From a candidate division WOR-3 bacterium (GTDB lineage: Bacteria; Hydrothermota; Tepidihabitantia; Tepidihabitantales; Tepidihabitantaceae), in assembly GCA_024653355.1 (NCBI GenBank), contig JANLFQ010000001.1, forward strand, positions 1,088,829-1,152,828: DNA of 64,000 nt. The letters are read 5' to 3'. The notes beneath the pieces were generated by a model that was given only the letters and a program-made list of their open reading frames with translations, did not search any database and had not been told where the DNA came from. How positions within the stretch are numbered: position 1 is the stretch's first letter; each line of letters begins with the position of its first letter. The position numbers and the translations under genes are program-made. Below, in pieces: positions 26,384-35,460 of the stretch.

Positions 26384-27403
26384 ATGTTAAGGCAGTCCAA
26401 GGATATGTTACCTTTCGTTGCGGAAATAATGTCCGGGCCGGTTGCCAAGTGCCCTTCTGGACTTCAACCCTACCGCTTGTTAAACTGTAATGTGCTCACA
26501 CGCCGCTCAACCGACACAACCAAATTGGCGCTCAAACCAGAACTGGTTGCCAAACTTAAAGGCATTGACTTGAAGGCGCGGCTGGTCGTTGAAGGGTTTC
26601 TCGCCGGCCTGCACCGCTCGCCTTACAAGGGGTTCTCGGTCGAGTTTACCGAGCACCGACCCTATATGCCGGGCGATGAACTGAAACGCATCGACTGGCG
26701 CGTCTATGGCCGAACCGACCGCTTCTTTATCCGCGAGTTTGAAGAGGAAACCAACCTCCGCGCCTACATCCTCCTTGACGCCTCGGGCTCAATGCACTAC
26801 CCGGCAGATGGCATTACCAAACTGGACTACAGCCGCTGGCTCAGTGCCAGCCTTGCCTATCTGCTCACCCGCCAGAAGGACTCGGTCGGCTTAATCGTCT
26901 TCACCGACCGCATCAACACCTACATCCCGCCCCGTGCCTCGGGCGCTCACCTCCGCATCATCTTCCGGGAACTGGAAAACACAAAACCGGGGGGCGACAC
27001 CAACCTCGCCTACACCCTGCACCAGCTTGCCGAGCGCCTTAAACGGCGTGGCCTGGTCATCATCATCTCCGACCTCTGGGACGACCAAACCCAGGTGCTC
27101 TCGGGTTTGCGCCACTTCCGGGCACGCAAACACGAACTGCTCCTGTTCCACATCTTCCACCCCGATGAAGCAAATTTGAACTTTCCTGCCCCGCTCCTCC
27201 TGCGCGACCTGGAAACCGGTGTTGAATTGACCGTTGACCCGCGCCTCATCAAAACGCGCTATCAAGAGGGCTTCCACCAGCGCAGTGCCGACTTCAAAAA
27301 GGGTTGTAGCGAAGCCCGCATTGACTATCAACCGTTATCGCTCGCTACGCCATTTGACCAGGCGCTCCTCAAATACCTTGAGCGCCGAAGTCGTCTGTCC
27401 TGA
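26384..27403 (+). CDS. DUF58 domain protein
   Basis: DUF58 proteins have a vWA-like fold and are found in operons with MoxR ATPases and Bat proteins, possibly in metal-dependent assembly or stress roles. The core begins with LKPELVAKLKGIDLKARLVVEG and contains SPYKGFSVEFTEHRPYMPGD, RIDWRVYGRTDRFFIREF and a MIDAS-like DASGSMHY. The first 36 residues look atypical. A GTG at 26492 would give the usual N-terminus, so the true start may be there; the ATG at 26384 follows a weak promoter-like pair. The stop is followed at once by the BatA-type gene. No moxR gene is in the window. Confidence 0.85.
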   Translation: MLRQSKDMLPFVAEIMSGPVAKCPSGLQPYRLLNCNVLTRRSTDTTKLALKPELVAKLKGIDLKARLVVEGFLAGLHRSPYKGFSVEFTEHRPYMPGDELKRIDWRVYGRTDRFFIREFEEETNLRAYILLDASGSMHYPADGITKLDYSRWLSASLAYLLTRQKDSVGLIVFTDRINTYIPPRASGAHLRIIFRELENTKPGGDTNLAYTLHQLAERLKRRGLVIIISDLWDDQTQVLSGLRHFRARKHELLLFHIFHPDEANLNFPAPLLLRDLETGVELTVDPRLIKTRYQEGFHQRSADFKKGCSEARIDYQPLSLATPFDQALLKYLERRSRLS

Positions 27404-29281
27404 ATGCGGTTCCTTGCGCCAGGATTTTTGCTTCTTTTGCCCCTTGCCTTCCTGCCGGTCATCATCCATCTCTTGAGCCGGTTCCGGCTGCGCCGGCTTC
27501 CATTTCCCTCTTTACTCCTTCTCCAGACCGTGCGCCGCGAACGTTTCTCCTGGCTGCGCCTGCGCGAAATCGTTTTGCTCATCCTCCGTACCCTCGCCCT
27601 GCTCTTTTTGCTCTTTGCCCTGAGCCGCCCCTACCTGCCCCGCCTTTTACCGGGTTTGAAAACCGAAGACCTCCTTGTCATCCTTGACGACTCTTACAGT
27701 ATGGGTTATGGCAGCCGCTGGACTCACGCCCGCCTTGCCGCCCAGCGCTTCATCAGCGCTGCCGCCCGACCCCGGCTCATCCTTGCCAGCCAGCCCGATA
27801 CAATTTTCACCGGCAAAAAATTGCTCGGTAATCTTCTCGACACCCTGCAGCCGACGAACACTGTTCCAACTCTGACCCCGGCACTCAACCGGGCGTTTGC
27901 CGAAAGCCGTACCGGCACCCCACCGCTTGTCCTTATCACCGACCTTCAGCGTGTTGCTTTGCCCGAAACGGGTTTGGGCAAGCCGCCCGCACCGCTGCAC
28001 ATCGTTAATCTCGGTCGTAGCGAATTCGTCAACGCCGGTATTCAGCGCCTCTATCTTGACAACAAATCTATCCGGGCGCAAATCACCAACTACAGCACCC
28101 GCCCCATCACGCGCACTGTTCGCCTCCAGCGCAACAACACTGTTGAAGAGCAGACGGTTAACATCGCGCCTCGCACCACCACTACCGTTTCTTTTACCAC
28201 CCCGCATACTGATTTGGGACTGGACACCGGCTGCGTTATCATCACCGCCGACTCTTTGCCCCTTGACGACACCCGCTACTTTGCCTTCGCCGTCCCGACC
28301 CGGGTGCCGGTCCTCGTCGTCCGCACCGCCGCGGCACTGGACCGCTACCTCAACCTTGTCCTTGCCGCCGACCGCACCGGGCAATTTTTACCCACCATTG
28401 TGGACCGTGCCGAACTGCGCCGCCTTGACCTGCGCCGCTACCCGCTCCTTATCATCACCGATGCTGCGGCGCTGCAATCCGGGGACTGGGACCGCATTGA
28501 ATTTTACCTCGGCGCCGGCGGTGCGGCGCTCATCATCGCGGGCACGCCGCTTCCCGACCCTTCCGGACTCAACCGCCTCTTAAAATCCCAGGGCTTCAAC
28601 CGGCCCACCGGTTTCCTCACCGTTGCCCGAATCGACACCACCCATCCCATCCTCAACATCTTCCAGCCCCGGGACTTCTCATCAGCCCGCTTCTTTTCCG
28701 TCAATCGCCTCACCGGCGGCAGAAACCTGATGCAACTTTCCAGCGGTGACCCGCTCATCATCGAACTCCCGGAGAAGAGACTGATTGTCTGGACCTTTGT
28801 CCCGGCACCATCGGCAACCGATTTCGTGTTCAAGGCACCCTTTGCCCCGCTTTTCATCCGCACCCTGAACTACCTTACCACCTCCACCTTACGCACCGAA
28901 TACACTATCGGCGACACCATCATCCTGCCGGTAAAGAGCACCGCACCCGTAACACTGTCAACTCCGGAAGGAGTTGTATCCCTTTCGCCCCAGCCCGGAC
29001 AATTACGTCCCCGCGTTGTTTTCACCGCGCCCCGCACCCCGGGGATTTACCGTGTTGACAGCGTTGCCGTCGCCGTCAACCCTGATGCCCGCGAAGGCGA
29101 CCTGACTCCGCTCCCTGACAACCTCCTGCCCCGCATTGGTATTACAGTACAAACTCAGGCGCTGCCCGCTGCTGACCTGACCGCGCCGCTCTTACTCCTC
29201 GCACTGCTGGCGTTTGTATTTGAAATGGTTATCCTGGTCTTCGAACTTTTCTTTCAGAAAAGAAGTCCGGTGCGCAAATAG
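27404..29281 (+). CDS. BatA-type membrane protein with vWA domain
   Basis: The 625-residue protein opens with the double-membrane-helix BatA N-terminus: FLAPGFLLLLPLAFLPVIIH, then the basic FRLRRLPFPSLLLLQTVRRER loop and a second helix near 50-75. A vWA-like domain follows, with DDSYSMGYG as a MIDAS motif. Repeated beta-sandwich segments come next, then a glutamine-amidotransferase-like region (LIITDAAALQSGDWDRI). A last membrane helix near 590-617 closes the protein. It is thus a periplasmic or cell-envelope protein. The ATG directly abuts the DUF58 stop. Its last 28 bases overlap a convergent small gene. Confidence 0.85.
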   Translation: MRFLAPGFLLLLPLAFLPVIIHLLSRFRLRRLPFPSLLLLQTVRRERFSWLRLREIVLLILRTLALLFLLFALSRPYLPRLLPGLKTEDLLVILDDSYSMGYGSRWTHARLAAQRFISAAARPRLILASQPDTIFTGKKLLGNLLDTLQPTNTVPTLTPALNRAFAESRTGTPPLVLITDLQRVALPETGLGKPPAPLHIVNLGRSEFVNAGIQRLYLDNKSIRAQITNYSTRPITRTVRLQRNNTVEEQTVNIAPRTTTTVSFTTPHTDLGLDTGCVIITADSLPLDDTRYFAFAVPTRVPVLVVRTAAALDRYLNLVLAADRTGQFLPTIVDRAELRRLDLRRYPLLIITDAAALQSGDWDRIEFYLGAGGAALIIAGTPLPDPSGLNRLLKSQGFNRPTGFLTVARIDTTHPILNIFQPRDFSSARFFSVNRLTGGRNLMQLSSGDPLIIELPEKRLIVWTFVPAPSATDFVFKAPFAPLFIRTLNYLTTSTLRTEYTIGDTIILPVKSTAPVTLSTPEGVVSLSPQPGQLRPRVVFTAPRTPGIYRVDSVAVAVNPDAREGDLTPLPDNLLPRIGITVQTQALPAADLTAPLLLLALLAFVFEMVILVFELFFQKRSPVRK

Positions 29282-29625
29282 TCGGCATAGCGCCGGAAAA
29301 TCGACTCGTCCTCCAGAATCGCAATCCGGGATATCACCACCATGCCACCTTCCGCATTGACCTTTAAGCCAAAAGCCTGATGGCCCGGTTCGCGCACCAC
29401 ATAGCCCAGTTCGTAAACCTCTTCCGCCTTCTGATAGCCCCGACCGGTAACCTGTTCCATAAACCAGGCAAGATTGTCCGCCACCGCGCCCAATGCCGGT
29501 AAAGGGGCAAAAGGGTTCAAAAGCGGAATCAAAATGACCTCGCCACCTTTGGCGCGCTCATCAACCACCTGGGTCCGGTCAATCTCAACAAACGGCCTCA
29601 ACTCCTCCGGAGACCTCAACTCCAT
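29254..29625 (-). CDS. Small conserved-looking protein of unknown function
   Basis: The 123-residue product is not recognised. It has strands VILIPLLNPFAPLP and GMVVISRIAILED and no membrane segment or signal peptide. A GGAGG site precedes the ATG, and the start is three bases after the stop of the M20 gene. It is therefore the last gene of that operon. The 3' end overlaps the BatA-type gene by 28 bases, tail to tail. Confidence 0.6.
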   Translation of the reverse strand: MELRSPEELRPFVEIDRTQVVDERAKGGEVILIPLLNPFAPLPALGAVADNLAWFMEQVTGRGYQKAEEVYELGYVVREPGHQAFGLKVNAEGGMVVISRIAILEDESIFRRYADYLRTGLLF

Positions 29626-29628
29626 CGC

Positions 29629-30870
29629 CTAAACCTCCACGCCATAAAGATACGCATAAACCTTGGCATTGCCCACCATATTGGCAATAATACAGTACTC
29701 ATTCGGTTTATGTGCCTGACCGGCATTTTTCCCCCACACCACCGCCGGTATCCCGCACCGCCGGAAAAATGCCGCTACAGTACCGCCACCAATCCCTTTG
29801 ACAAACGGCTCAACCCGATACACCGTCCTTACCGCCTGCGCGAGAAGTTGAACGACCGGTGCATCCGCCGGTGTCGGCGGTGCTGCGGGCGCTGCCTGCT
29901 CAATATCAACCTTGATTTTTACCCCAAACTCCTGCTCAACCGCTGCCACCACCTCGCGCACCACATTCAGCACTTCATCCAGTTGATAAACGGGCAGTAT
30001 TCGGCAGTCAAAGTAGAAAACATCCTCGCCCGGAATCGTATTGACATTGGGAACATTCGCCTCCTTTTTTGTCGGTTCCATCGTGGAATAGGGCGGCGAA
30101 AACAGCTCATCCCGGGCATTGAACCGTTCGTGCAGGAGCCGGTCCAGTTTGATTAGCAGATGGGCACCAGCCCGGTGCGCATTGTTGCCGTGATGGGGTG
30201 TTGAACCGTGCGCCTGGTGCCCGAACGTTGTAAATTTCATCCAGAGGATTGACTTCTCGGCAATCTCCAGCAGCGTACCTTCCTCGTTGCCGGCATCGGG
30301 TACAACAACCAGGTCCTCGCTACTGCACAACCGGTGCTCCCTCAACAGCGGCTCAACTCCGAAAAGGGAACCGGTCTCCTCATCCGCCACCAACATCAAA
30401 CCCACCGGCAAGCGCGGCTTCAGCCCGAGGTCGATAAGCGCCTTCAGGGCAAAAATACTCGCCACCATCTCCTGCTGATTATCCTCGACACCCCGGCCAT
30501 AGATTTTGCCGTTTTCCACCCGGGCACAAAACGGGTCCGAATCCCACAACTCTCTTGGTCCTGCCGGCACAACATCAAGATGGGTCATCACCCAGATTTT
30601 AGGCCCTTTCAATTCCCCGGGCTTCTGGACAACAAGACTGGGACGATAACCGCAAACCGCGAGCGAATCGGGAACACGAAACTCCTCAACTTCAAGCCCC
30701 CAGCTCGCCAGTACCCCTTTCAGATAATCAACCCTTGCCTTCTCTCCTTCGCCGCCCGATTTCGGGCTGATTGCCGGTAGCGCCACGAGCCGCCGCTGCA
30801 TCTCCACCATCTCCGGCTCCAGCGCTTCAATCCGCTGCACGATTTTATCAAAAGTTTCTTTGTCCCACAT
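29629..30870 (-). CDS. M20 family metallopeptidase/deacylase
   Basis: This is a zinc-dependent M20 enzyme (ArgE/DapE/CPG2-like). It has THLDVVP (His and Asp ligands near 85-90), GRGVEDNQQEM (Asp ligand), VADEETGS (catalytic Glu) and VVPDAGNEEGT. The dimerisation lid contains FGHQAHGSTPHHGNNAH, and a late GIGGGTVAAFFR strand closes the catalytic domain. I place the start at ATG 30870 (413 residues, MWDKETFDKIV). The longer frame would overlap the kinase gene and adds a non-family N-terminus. The substrate is uncertain: a dipeptidase or N-acyl-amino-acid deacylase are both possible. It is co-transcribed with the signalling genes upstream. Confidence 0.85.
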   Translation of the reverse strand: MWDKETFDKIVQRIEALEPEMVEMQRRLVALPAISPKSGGEGEKARVDYLKGVLASWGLEVEEFRVPDSLAVCGYRPSLVVQKPGELKGPKIWVMTHLDVVPAGPRELWDSDPFCARVENGKIYGRGVEDNQQEMVASIFALKALIDLGLKPRLPVGLMLVADEETGSLFGVEPLLREHRLCSSEDLVVVPDAGNEEGTLLEIAEKSILWMKFTTFGHQAHGSTPHHGNNAHRAGAHLLIKLDRLLHERFNARDELFSPPYSTMEPTKKEANVPNVNTIPGEDVFYFDCRILPVYQLDEVLNVVREVVAAVEQEFGVKIKVDIEQAAPAAPPTPADAPVVQLLAQAVRTVYRVEPFVKGIGGGTVAAFFRRCGIPAVVWGKNAGQAHKPNEYCIIANMVGNAKVYAYLYGVEV

Positions 30871-30916
30871 TTCTTTATCATATCCAGTTTGCGGACTCTG
30901 GTCAACACCGGTTTTA

Positions 30917-32038
30917 TTAAACAACCGGCAGCCAGAAAAAGAATGTTGAACCTTTACCAGGCTCTGACTCGGCGCCAATTACGCCTTTATGCGCCTCGAT
31001 TATCTGCCGGCAAATCGCCAGTCCCAGACCGGTGGAACGCTCTCCCGCCGTGCTCCGGACACTGGTTTTCTGAAACGGCTTAAACAGCCTGCCCATCTCC
31101 TCTCTTGGAATACCCTGCCCCTGGTCCTGCACCGCAACCTTCCAACCCCCGTTCTCCTTTTTAACCGTCACCCGCACCTTTGTACCCGGTGCCGAAAACT
31201 TAAACGCATTACTCAACAAATTGTTCAGTACCTGGGTAATCCGTGCCGGGTCCGCATTCACCCGGGCACCATTACCTTCAACCACCAGTTCCAGTTCAAT
31301 CCCCTTCTGTGCACCTAACAGCCGATTCTCCTCCGCATTCCTTGCCACCAATTCTGTCAACACGACCGGCTCCAGATTCAACTCAATCTGCCCCGCCTCA
31401 ATCCGGGTAAAGTCCAGCAGGTCGTTGATTAAATTTACCATAAATTCGGCATTCACCTTAATCCGCTCGATAAACTCCCGCTTCTTCGCCTCAGGTAGGA
31501 CTTTAGCCGTTTCCTCTAAGAGAAAGCCGGCACAGGTGATTATCACCGTCAATGGGTTACGGAGGTCGTGCGCTGCCATTCCGAGAAATTGATTCTTCAA
31601 CTCGCTCAACTTTGCCAGTTGGGCATTTTTCTCCGCCAGTTCCAGCTCCTGTCGTTTCCGCTCCCGTGCATAACGTAAACTCCGCACCAGTCCCCGACTG
31701 TCAATATGCCCTTTTACCAGATAGTCCTGTGCCCCGATTTTTGCTGCCGCCACCGCCATCTCTTCATCATCAAGCCCGGTCATAATCACAATCGGCACTT
31801 GCGGCGCTGCAGTGTTGACCCGCGCCACCGTCTCCAGTCCTTGGCTGTCTGGCAGCGAAAGGTCAAGTAACACCACATCAAAACGGTCCTCAACCAACCT
31901 TTTTGTCGCCTCATCACACCGTACCAGATGGGTGATTTCAAAACGACCGCCGTCGGCATCAGCAATCGTCTCCTGGAGCAACCGGGCATCACCCGGATTG
32001 TCTTCAACCAGAAGGATTCGCAACCTCTCTTCCACCAT
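30917..32038 (-). CDS. Hybrid REC-histidine kinase
   Basis: The 373-residue soluble protein has an N-terminal receiver domain ([16 protein letters not shown], phosphoacceptor Asp in VVLLDLSLPDSQG, residues 1-125). A short coiled coil (about 130-150) leads to HisKA with FLGMAAHDLRNPLTVIIT and the phospho-His. HATPase_c follows, with NLLSNAFKFSAPG, DQGQGIPREEMG and GLGLAICRQII. With the receiver at the front it can take a phosphate from another kinase and adjust its own output. It lies 11 bases after the CheY-like gene, forming a three-protein relay with the CHASE4 kinase. Confidence 0.92.
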   Translation of the reverse strand: MVEERLRILLVEDNPGDARLLQETIADADGGRFEITHLVRCDEATKRLVEDRFDVVLLDLSLPDSQGLETVARVNTAAPQVPIVIMTGLDDEEMAVAAAKIGAQDYLVKGHIDSRGLVRSLRYARERKRQELELAEKNAQLAKLSELKNQFLGMAAHDLRNPLTVIITCAGFLLEETAKVLPEAKKREFIERIKVNAEFMVNLINDLLDFTRIEAGQIELNLEPVVLTELVARNAEENRLLGAQKGIELELVVEGNGARVNADPARITQVLNNLLSNAFKFSAPGTKVRVTVKKENGGWKVAVQDQGQGIPREEMGRLFKPFQKTSVRSTAGERSTGLGLAICRQIIEAHKGVIGAESEPGKGSTFFFWLPVV

Positions 32039-32049
32039 CTTATTAAACC

Positions 32050-32493
32050 TTACTCGGGCAACTTGACCACCGTCAACCAGAACTCTTGAATCGACTGTAT
32101 CACCCGGATAAACTGCTCAAAATCAACCGGCTTTGTCACATAGCAGTTGGCATGCAGGTCATAACTCTTCAGGATATCCTCATCTGCCTTGGAAGTAGTG
32201 AGAATCACCACCGGAATCCGGCGTAAACCGGGGTCCGCCTTAATCTCGGCAAGAACCTCCTGGCCGTTCTTCTTCGGCAGATTTAAATCCAGCAGAATGA
32301 TGTCCGGTCGTGGTGCATCGCTGTAGCCGTCGCGCCGATAAAGGAACTTCAACGCCTCTTCGCCATCACTTACCACATGAAGATTGTTGCGCACCTTTGC
32401 CTCGCGCAACGCCTCCTGGGTCAAACGCACATCACCCGGATTGTCCTCAACCAAGAGGATTTCAACCGGTGTGCCATTTTCCCCTTTTGTCAT
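32050..32493 (-). CDS. Single-domain response regulator (Rcp1/CheY-like)
   Basis: The 147-residue protein is a receiver domain only: [18 protein letters not shown], phosphoacceptor Asp in [14 protein letters not shown], Thr in [13 protein letters not shown] and Lys in [12 protein letters not shown]. The insert before the Asp ([15 protein letters not shown]) is typical of Rcp1-type regulators that pair with phytochrome-like kinases. It has no output domain, so it acts through protein contact or as a relay. Its ATG overlaps the stop of the CHASE4 kinase by four bases. Confidence 0.93.
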   Translation of the reverse strand: MTKGENGTPVEILLVEDNPGDVRLTQEALREAKVRNNLHVVSDGEEALKFLYRRDGYSDAPRPDIILLDLNLPKKNGQEVLAEIKADPGLRRIPVVILTTSKADEDILKSYDLHANCYVTKPVDFEQFIRVIQSIQEFWLTVVKLPE

Positions 32494-34613
32494 TCTCCCT
32501 CCTTTTCTTTGGGCACATTGCCCTGTGCCCCAACGCTCGTCTCCGACTTATTTTCCTCTATCTCTGCCGGTGGCAGGGTGAAGAAAAAGGTTGTCCCCTT
32601 GCCCACTTCAGACTCAAACCAAATCTTGCCACCGTGCCGTTCCACAATCTTCTTGCAAACCGCTAAACCAATTCCGGTTCCCGGATACTCCTCCCGGGTA
32701 TGCAACCGCAGAAAAATCTCAAAAACCTTTTCCGAAAACTTCGGGTCAATCCCGATGCCGTTGTCCTTGACCGCAAATCGCCACATCCCATCAACCCGTT
32801 CTGCCCGAACTTCAACCCGTGGTTTCTCGCGCGTGAACTTTAATGCGTTTCCAATCAGATTCTGAAACAACTGCTCCAGTTGCCGTTCATCGGCAAGCAC
32901 TACCGGTAACGGCTGACACTCAATTTCGGCATTCTTTTCCTCAATTGCGACTTTAAGGTTGGTCAGCGCCCGCTTTAAAACCTCATTGCTATCGGTGGGC
33001 ACCGGCTCTTTTCCTCTCGTTCCCACCCGGGAGTAGGTCAGCAGGTCGTTAATCAACCGCTGCATCCTCGTCACGCCGTCAACCGCAAAGTTGATAAACT
33101 CATCCGCATCGCTGTCAAGTTTCCCTTTATACCGCCGGGCTAAAAGCCCGACATAACTACCCACCATCCGCAACGGCTCCTGCAAATCGTGCGACGCCAC
33201 ATAGGCAAACCGTTCCAGCTCCTGATTTGAGCGGCGCAACTCCTCTGCCTTCTCCTGCAACTCCCGCTCCGCCTTCTTTTTCTCGGTGATGTCCTCGCCC
33301 GAACTTAAAGTCCCGACAATTTTACCCGCTTCGTCCTTGATCACTACATTGTGCCAGTGGATTAAACGCTCTGTTCCGTCCCGGGTTAGAACCGGATTCT
33401 CATACTCGGCAAGGGGTTCAACCTCACCAGCCATCAACCGTTTAAAAACCGCCCGGGGTTTGTCCCGTGCCGTTGCGGGCAAAAAGTTTTCAAACCACTC
33501 TTTTCCTAAAACCTCTTCCTCTTGATAACCCAGAACCTGGCGACCTTTACGATTAATCAATGTAACCTTACCTTCCCGGTCCATGGCAACAATTATCACC
33601 CCGGCAACATCAAGATACATCTGTGTCCGCTCCTTTTCGCGACGCAACTCTGTCTCCTGAACAAAATAGCGGGTGAGCATCCGGCTCAGTTCACCAAACT
33701 CAGAGCGGCTTTTATTAAGTTGTGCCAACCCGCTGCTGTCCTTACTATTCAAGGCATACGTTATATATTTAAGCGGTCTTGTAACCCAGAACACCAGACC
33801 GAGTCCGACCGTCAAAAAAGTTGCCAGCGCCACTATAATTAACCACCCCAACTGCTGCATCGCACCCCGATGAAACTGGTTAATAACTCCACAAATGGAT
33901 CTCAATTTAAGTTCGGCAACCGGTTTGTTATCAACGCCTTTGAGGGGATAGCGAATCACAATCAATCCCCGGGCTTGGTTTGTGCCCTCACCATCGCCCC
34001 CAGGAGGAACGAGCTGCGCCGTGCCATTAACCATTTGTGCCATACCATTGACATAACTTTCATTCCATAATCGGACAGCAAATAAGACCCCCTGGGGTTC
34101 AGTTTTATGCTCCGGGTCGTCACTCGGATGCACCGTTGCGCCCCGCACCTCAACTAATCCTAAAGGCGTCTTTGCCCAGAAATGGCAAAACCGCTGTGAA
34201 TCAGCCAGCATCTCTTGCGCCTTATCCGCAGGACAAAACCCGGCTAAACTGTCTTTACCTTCAGCCAGCGCCCTGTAAACCAGTTCCCCTTTTCGGTTGT
34301 AAACCCAGGCACCATCCACCTGGTAAGTGCCTAACGCTTCAGAGATATTCTCATCAAAAAACTTCCTATTGTTATTCCGTATTGCGCTCACCATCTCATC
34401 CCAGTAGGTATAGTCGTAGGCAAAATTTTCCAGCGAAGCGCCTTTCAACTCCAAGAGACGCTGGAATATCCCTGTCAGTGCATGCTCCTGGGTGTAAAAA
34501 ATCTGACTCGTACGTTCTTTCTCTTTGTGGTAGAAAAAAAACAACCCTGTACCAATAAGTAGTGCAATCCCGAGAAGAAGAGTAAAAAACCTTATTGGTG
34601 TGCGCGAAAACAT
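32490..34613 (-). CDS. Membrane sensor kinase, CHASE4-PAS-HisKA-HATPase
   Basis: The 707-residue kinase has a membrane helix at 8-27. An extracytoplasmic CHASE4 domain follows (about 45-255; [16 protein letters not shown] and [14 protein letters not shown]), then a second helix near 262-285 and a linker. The PAS domain (about 345-455; [19 protein letters not shown]) and a coiled coil lead to HisKA with [15 protein letters not shown]. HATPase_c has [24 protein letters not shown] and [17 protein letters not shown]4 senses unknown small molecules. Its ATG shares an A with the TAA of the outer-membrane protein gene (TAATG), so translation is coupled. Confidence 0.92.
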   Translation of the reverse strand: MFSRTPIRFFTLLLGIALLIGTGLFFFYHKEKERTSQIFYTQEHALTGIFQRLLELKGASLENFAYDYTYWDEMVSAIRNNNRKFFDENISEALGTYQVDGAWVYNRKGELVYRALAEGKDSLAGFCPADKAQEMLADSQRFCHFWAKTPLGLVEVRGATVHPSDDPEHKTEPQGVLFAVRLWNESYVNGMAQMVNGTAQLVPPGGDGEGTNQARGLIVIRYPLKGVDNKPVAELKLRSICGVINQFHRGAMQQLGWLIIVALATFLTVGLGLVFWVTRPLKYITYALNSKDSSGLAQLNKSRSEFGELSRMLTRYFVQETELRREKERTQMYLDVAGVIIVAMDREGKVTLINRKGRQVLGYQEEEVLGKEWFENFLPATARDKPRAVFKRLMAGEVEPLAEYENPVLTRDGTERLIHWHNVVIKDEAGKIVGTLSSGEDITEKKKAERELQEKAEELRRSNQELERFAYVASHDLQEPLRMVGSYVGLLARRYKGKLDSDADEFINFAVDGVTRMQRLINDLLTYSRVGTRGKEPVPTDSNEVLKRALTNLKVAIEEKNAEIECQPLPVVLADERQLEQLFQNLIGNALKFTREKPRVEVRAERVDGMWRFAVKDNGIGIDPKFSEKVFEIFLRLHTREEYPGTGIGLAVCKKIVERHGGKIWFESEVGKGTTFFFTLPPAEIEENKSETSVGAQGNVPKEKEGE

Positions 34614-35344
34614 TATAACCCCCTTGTGATGGTCAATCCCCCCACAGCTTCAATTAACCTCTCACCCCCGTCGTTGCGCAGGGTTTTGTCGGGGACAACG
34701 CTCAACGCAATAAACGGTTTGACATCAACCAGCCCTTTCAATGCGTAATTCAATCCCGCCCCAGACTCTATAACATTCAACGCCCAGCGTGCTACCCCAT
34801 AATTAATCTCGTTGAACTTCGTTGACCCCCAGCCACAGGCAAGCCACATTTCCGGTGCCAACCCATAGCCAACTTCGCGAGAAAAAACGGCACCGATTGT
34901 CCCGAAATAACCACCCGCTGACGGAAAAACCACTGAGGTGTGTTCGCTGGACAACTCTAATTCGCCAACTTCATAACCAAAATTGACTCCCAGTGCCAGT
35001 TCCGGCTCGGTCCAATCATCGGGATAAAAACATCCGGTGGCTGACGGCTCAACCTTAACCCCCAATAAATCCAGTTGATAACCAAGGTTAAGGTCAAGTT
35101 CTTTCAAACCCCAGCCATCTACCTTGTTACCCAGAGTGATGTTCGCCCAGGGAGAAATTGTCCAGCCGGCAAATGACAACCAGACCGTTGGTTGCGCCAC
35201 CGGACCCCGACTCAATCTTAACCCGCGCCACACATAGCGGGTTTGTCCGGTGAGCTCAACCCCAACTTCAATGGGCAGACCAGAAATAACTAAAAAAGGA
35301 AATAAGATAAGAAAAACTGAAAACCGCTCCCTGAACTTTCCCAT
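34613..35344 (-). CDS. Predicted outer-membrane beta-barrel protein
   Basis: The 243-residue product starts with a signal peptide (MGKFRERFSVFLILFPFLVISG). Alternating hydrophobic and aromatic strands follow, such as TRYVWRGLRLS, TVWLSFAGWTISPWANITLG and YGLAPEMWLACGWGS. The YVWRG-S motif resembles the TIGR02001 (TorF/gcw-type) barrel family. I prefer the ATG at 35344, six bases after GGGAGGG, over an ATG nine codons upstream. It heads an operon with three signalling proteins and is coupled to the sensor kinase, so it may bring in or sense the signal. Confidence 0.7.
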   Translation of the reverse strand: MGKFRERFSVFLILFPFLVISGLPIEVGVELTGQTRYVWRGLRLSRGPVAQPTVWLSFAGWTISPWANITLGNKVDGWGLKELDLNLGYQLDLLGVKVEPSATGCFYPDDWTEPELALGVNFGYEVGELELSSEHTSVVFPSAGGYFGTIGAVFSREVGYGLAPEMWLACGWGSTKFNEINYGVARWALNVIESGAGLNYALKGLVDVKPFIALSVVPDKTLRNDGGERLIEAVGGLTITRGL

Positions 35345-35362
35345 AATCCCTCCCTTTTTAAA

Positions 35363-35391
35363 ATTATACACAACAAAACCTCTCCTGGCAA
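35363..35391 (-). promoter_or_regulatory. Promoter of the barrel-kinase operon
   Basis: On the minus strand TTGCCA (35391-35386) and a perfect TATAAT (35368-35363) are 17 bp apart. A leader of about a dozen bases includes AAAGGGAGGG before the ATG at 35344. Confidence 0.65.
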
Positions 35392-35415
35392 GATTGCCCC
35401 AACCGTCAGGCTGTG

Positions 35416-35443
35416 TTGACTCCGATAACTCCTAACTTATAAT
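35416..35443 (+). promoter_or_regulatory. Promoter of the BNR-protein pair
   Basis: TTGACT (35416-35421) and a perfect TATAAT (35438-35443) are 16 bp apart. AGGAGGT (35449-35455) precedes the ATG at 35461. It diverges from the promoter at 35363-35391. Confidence 0.7.
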
Positions 35444-35460
35444 CAATCAGGAGGTCAGAA

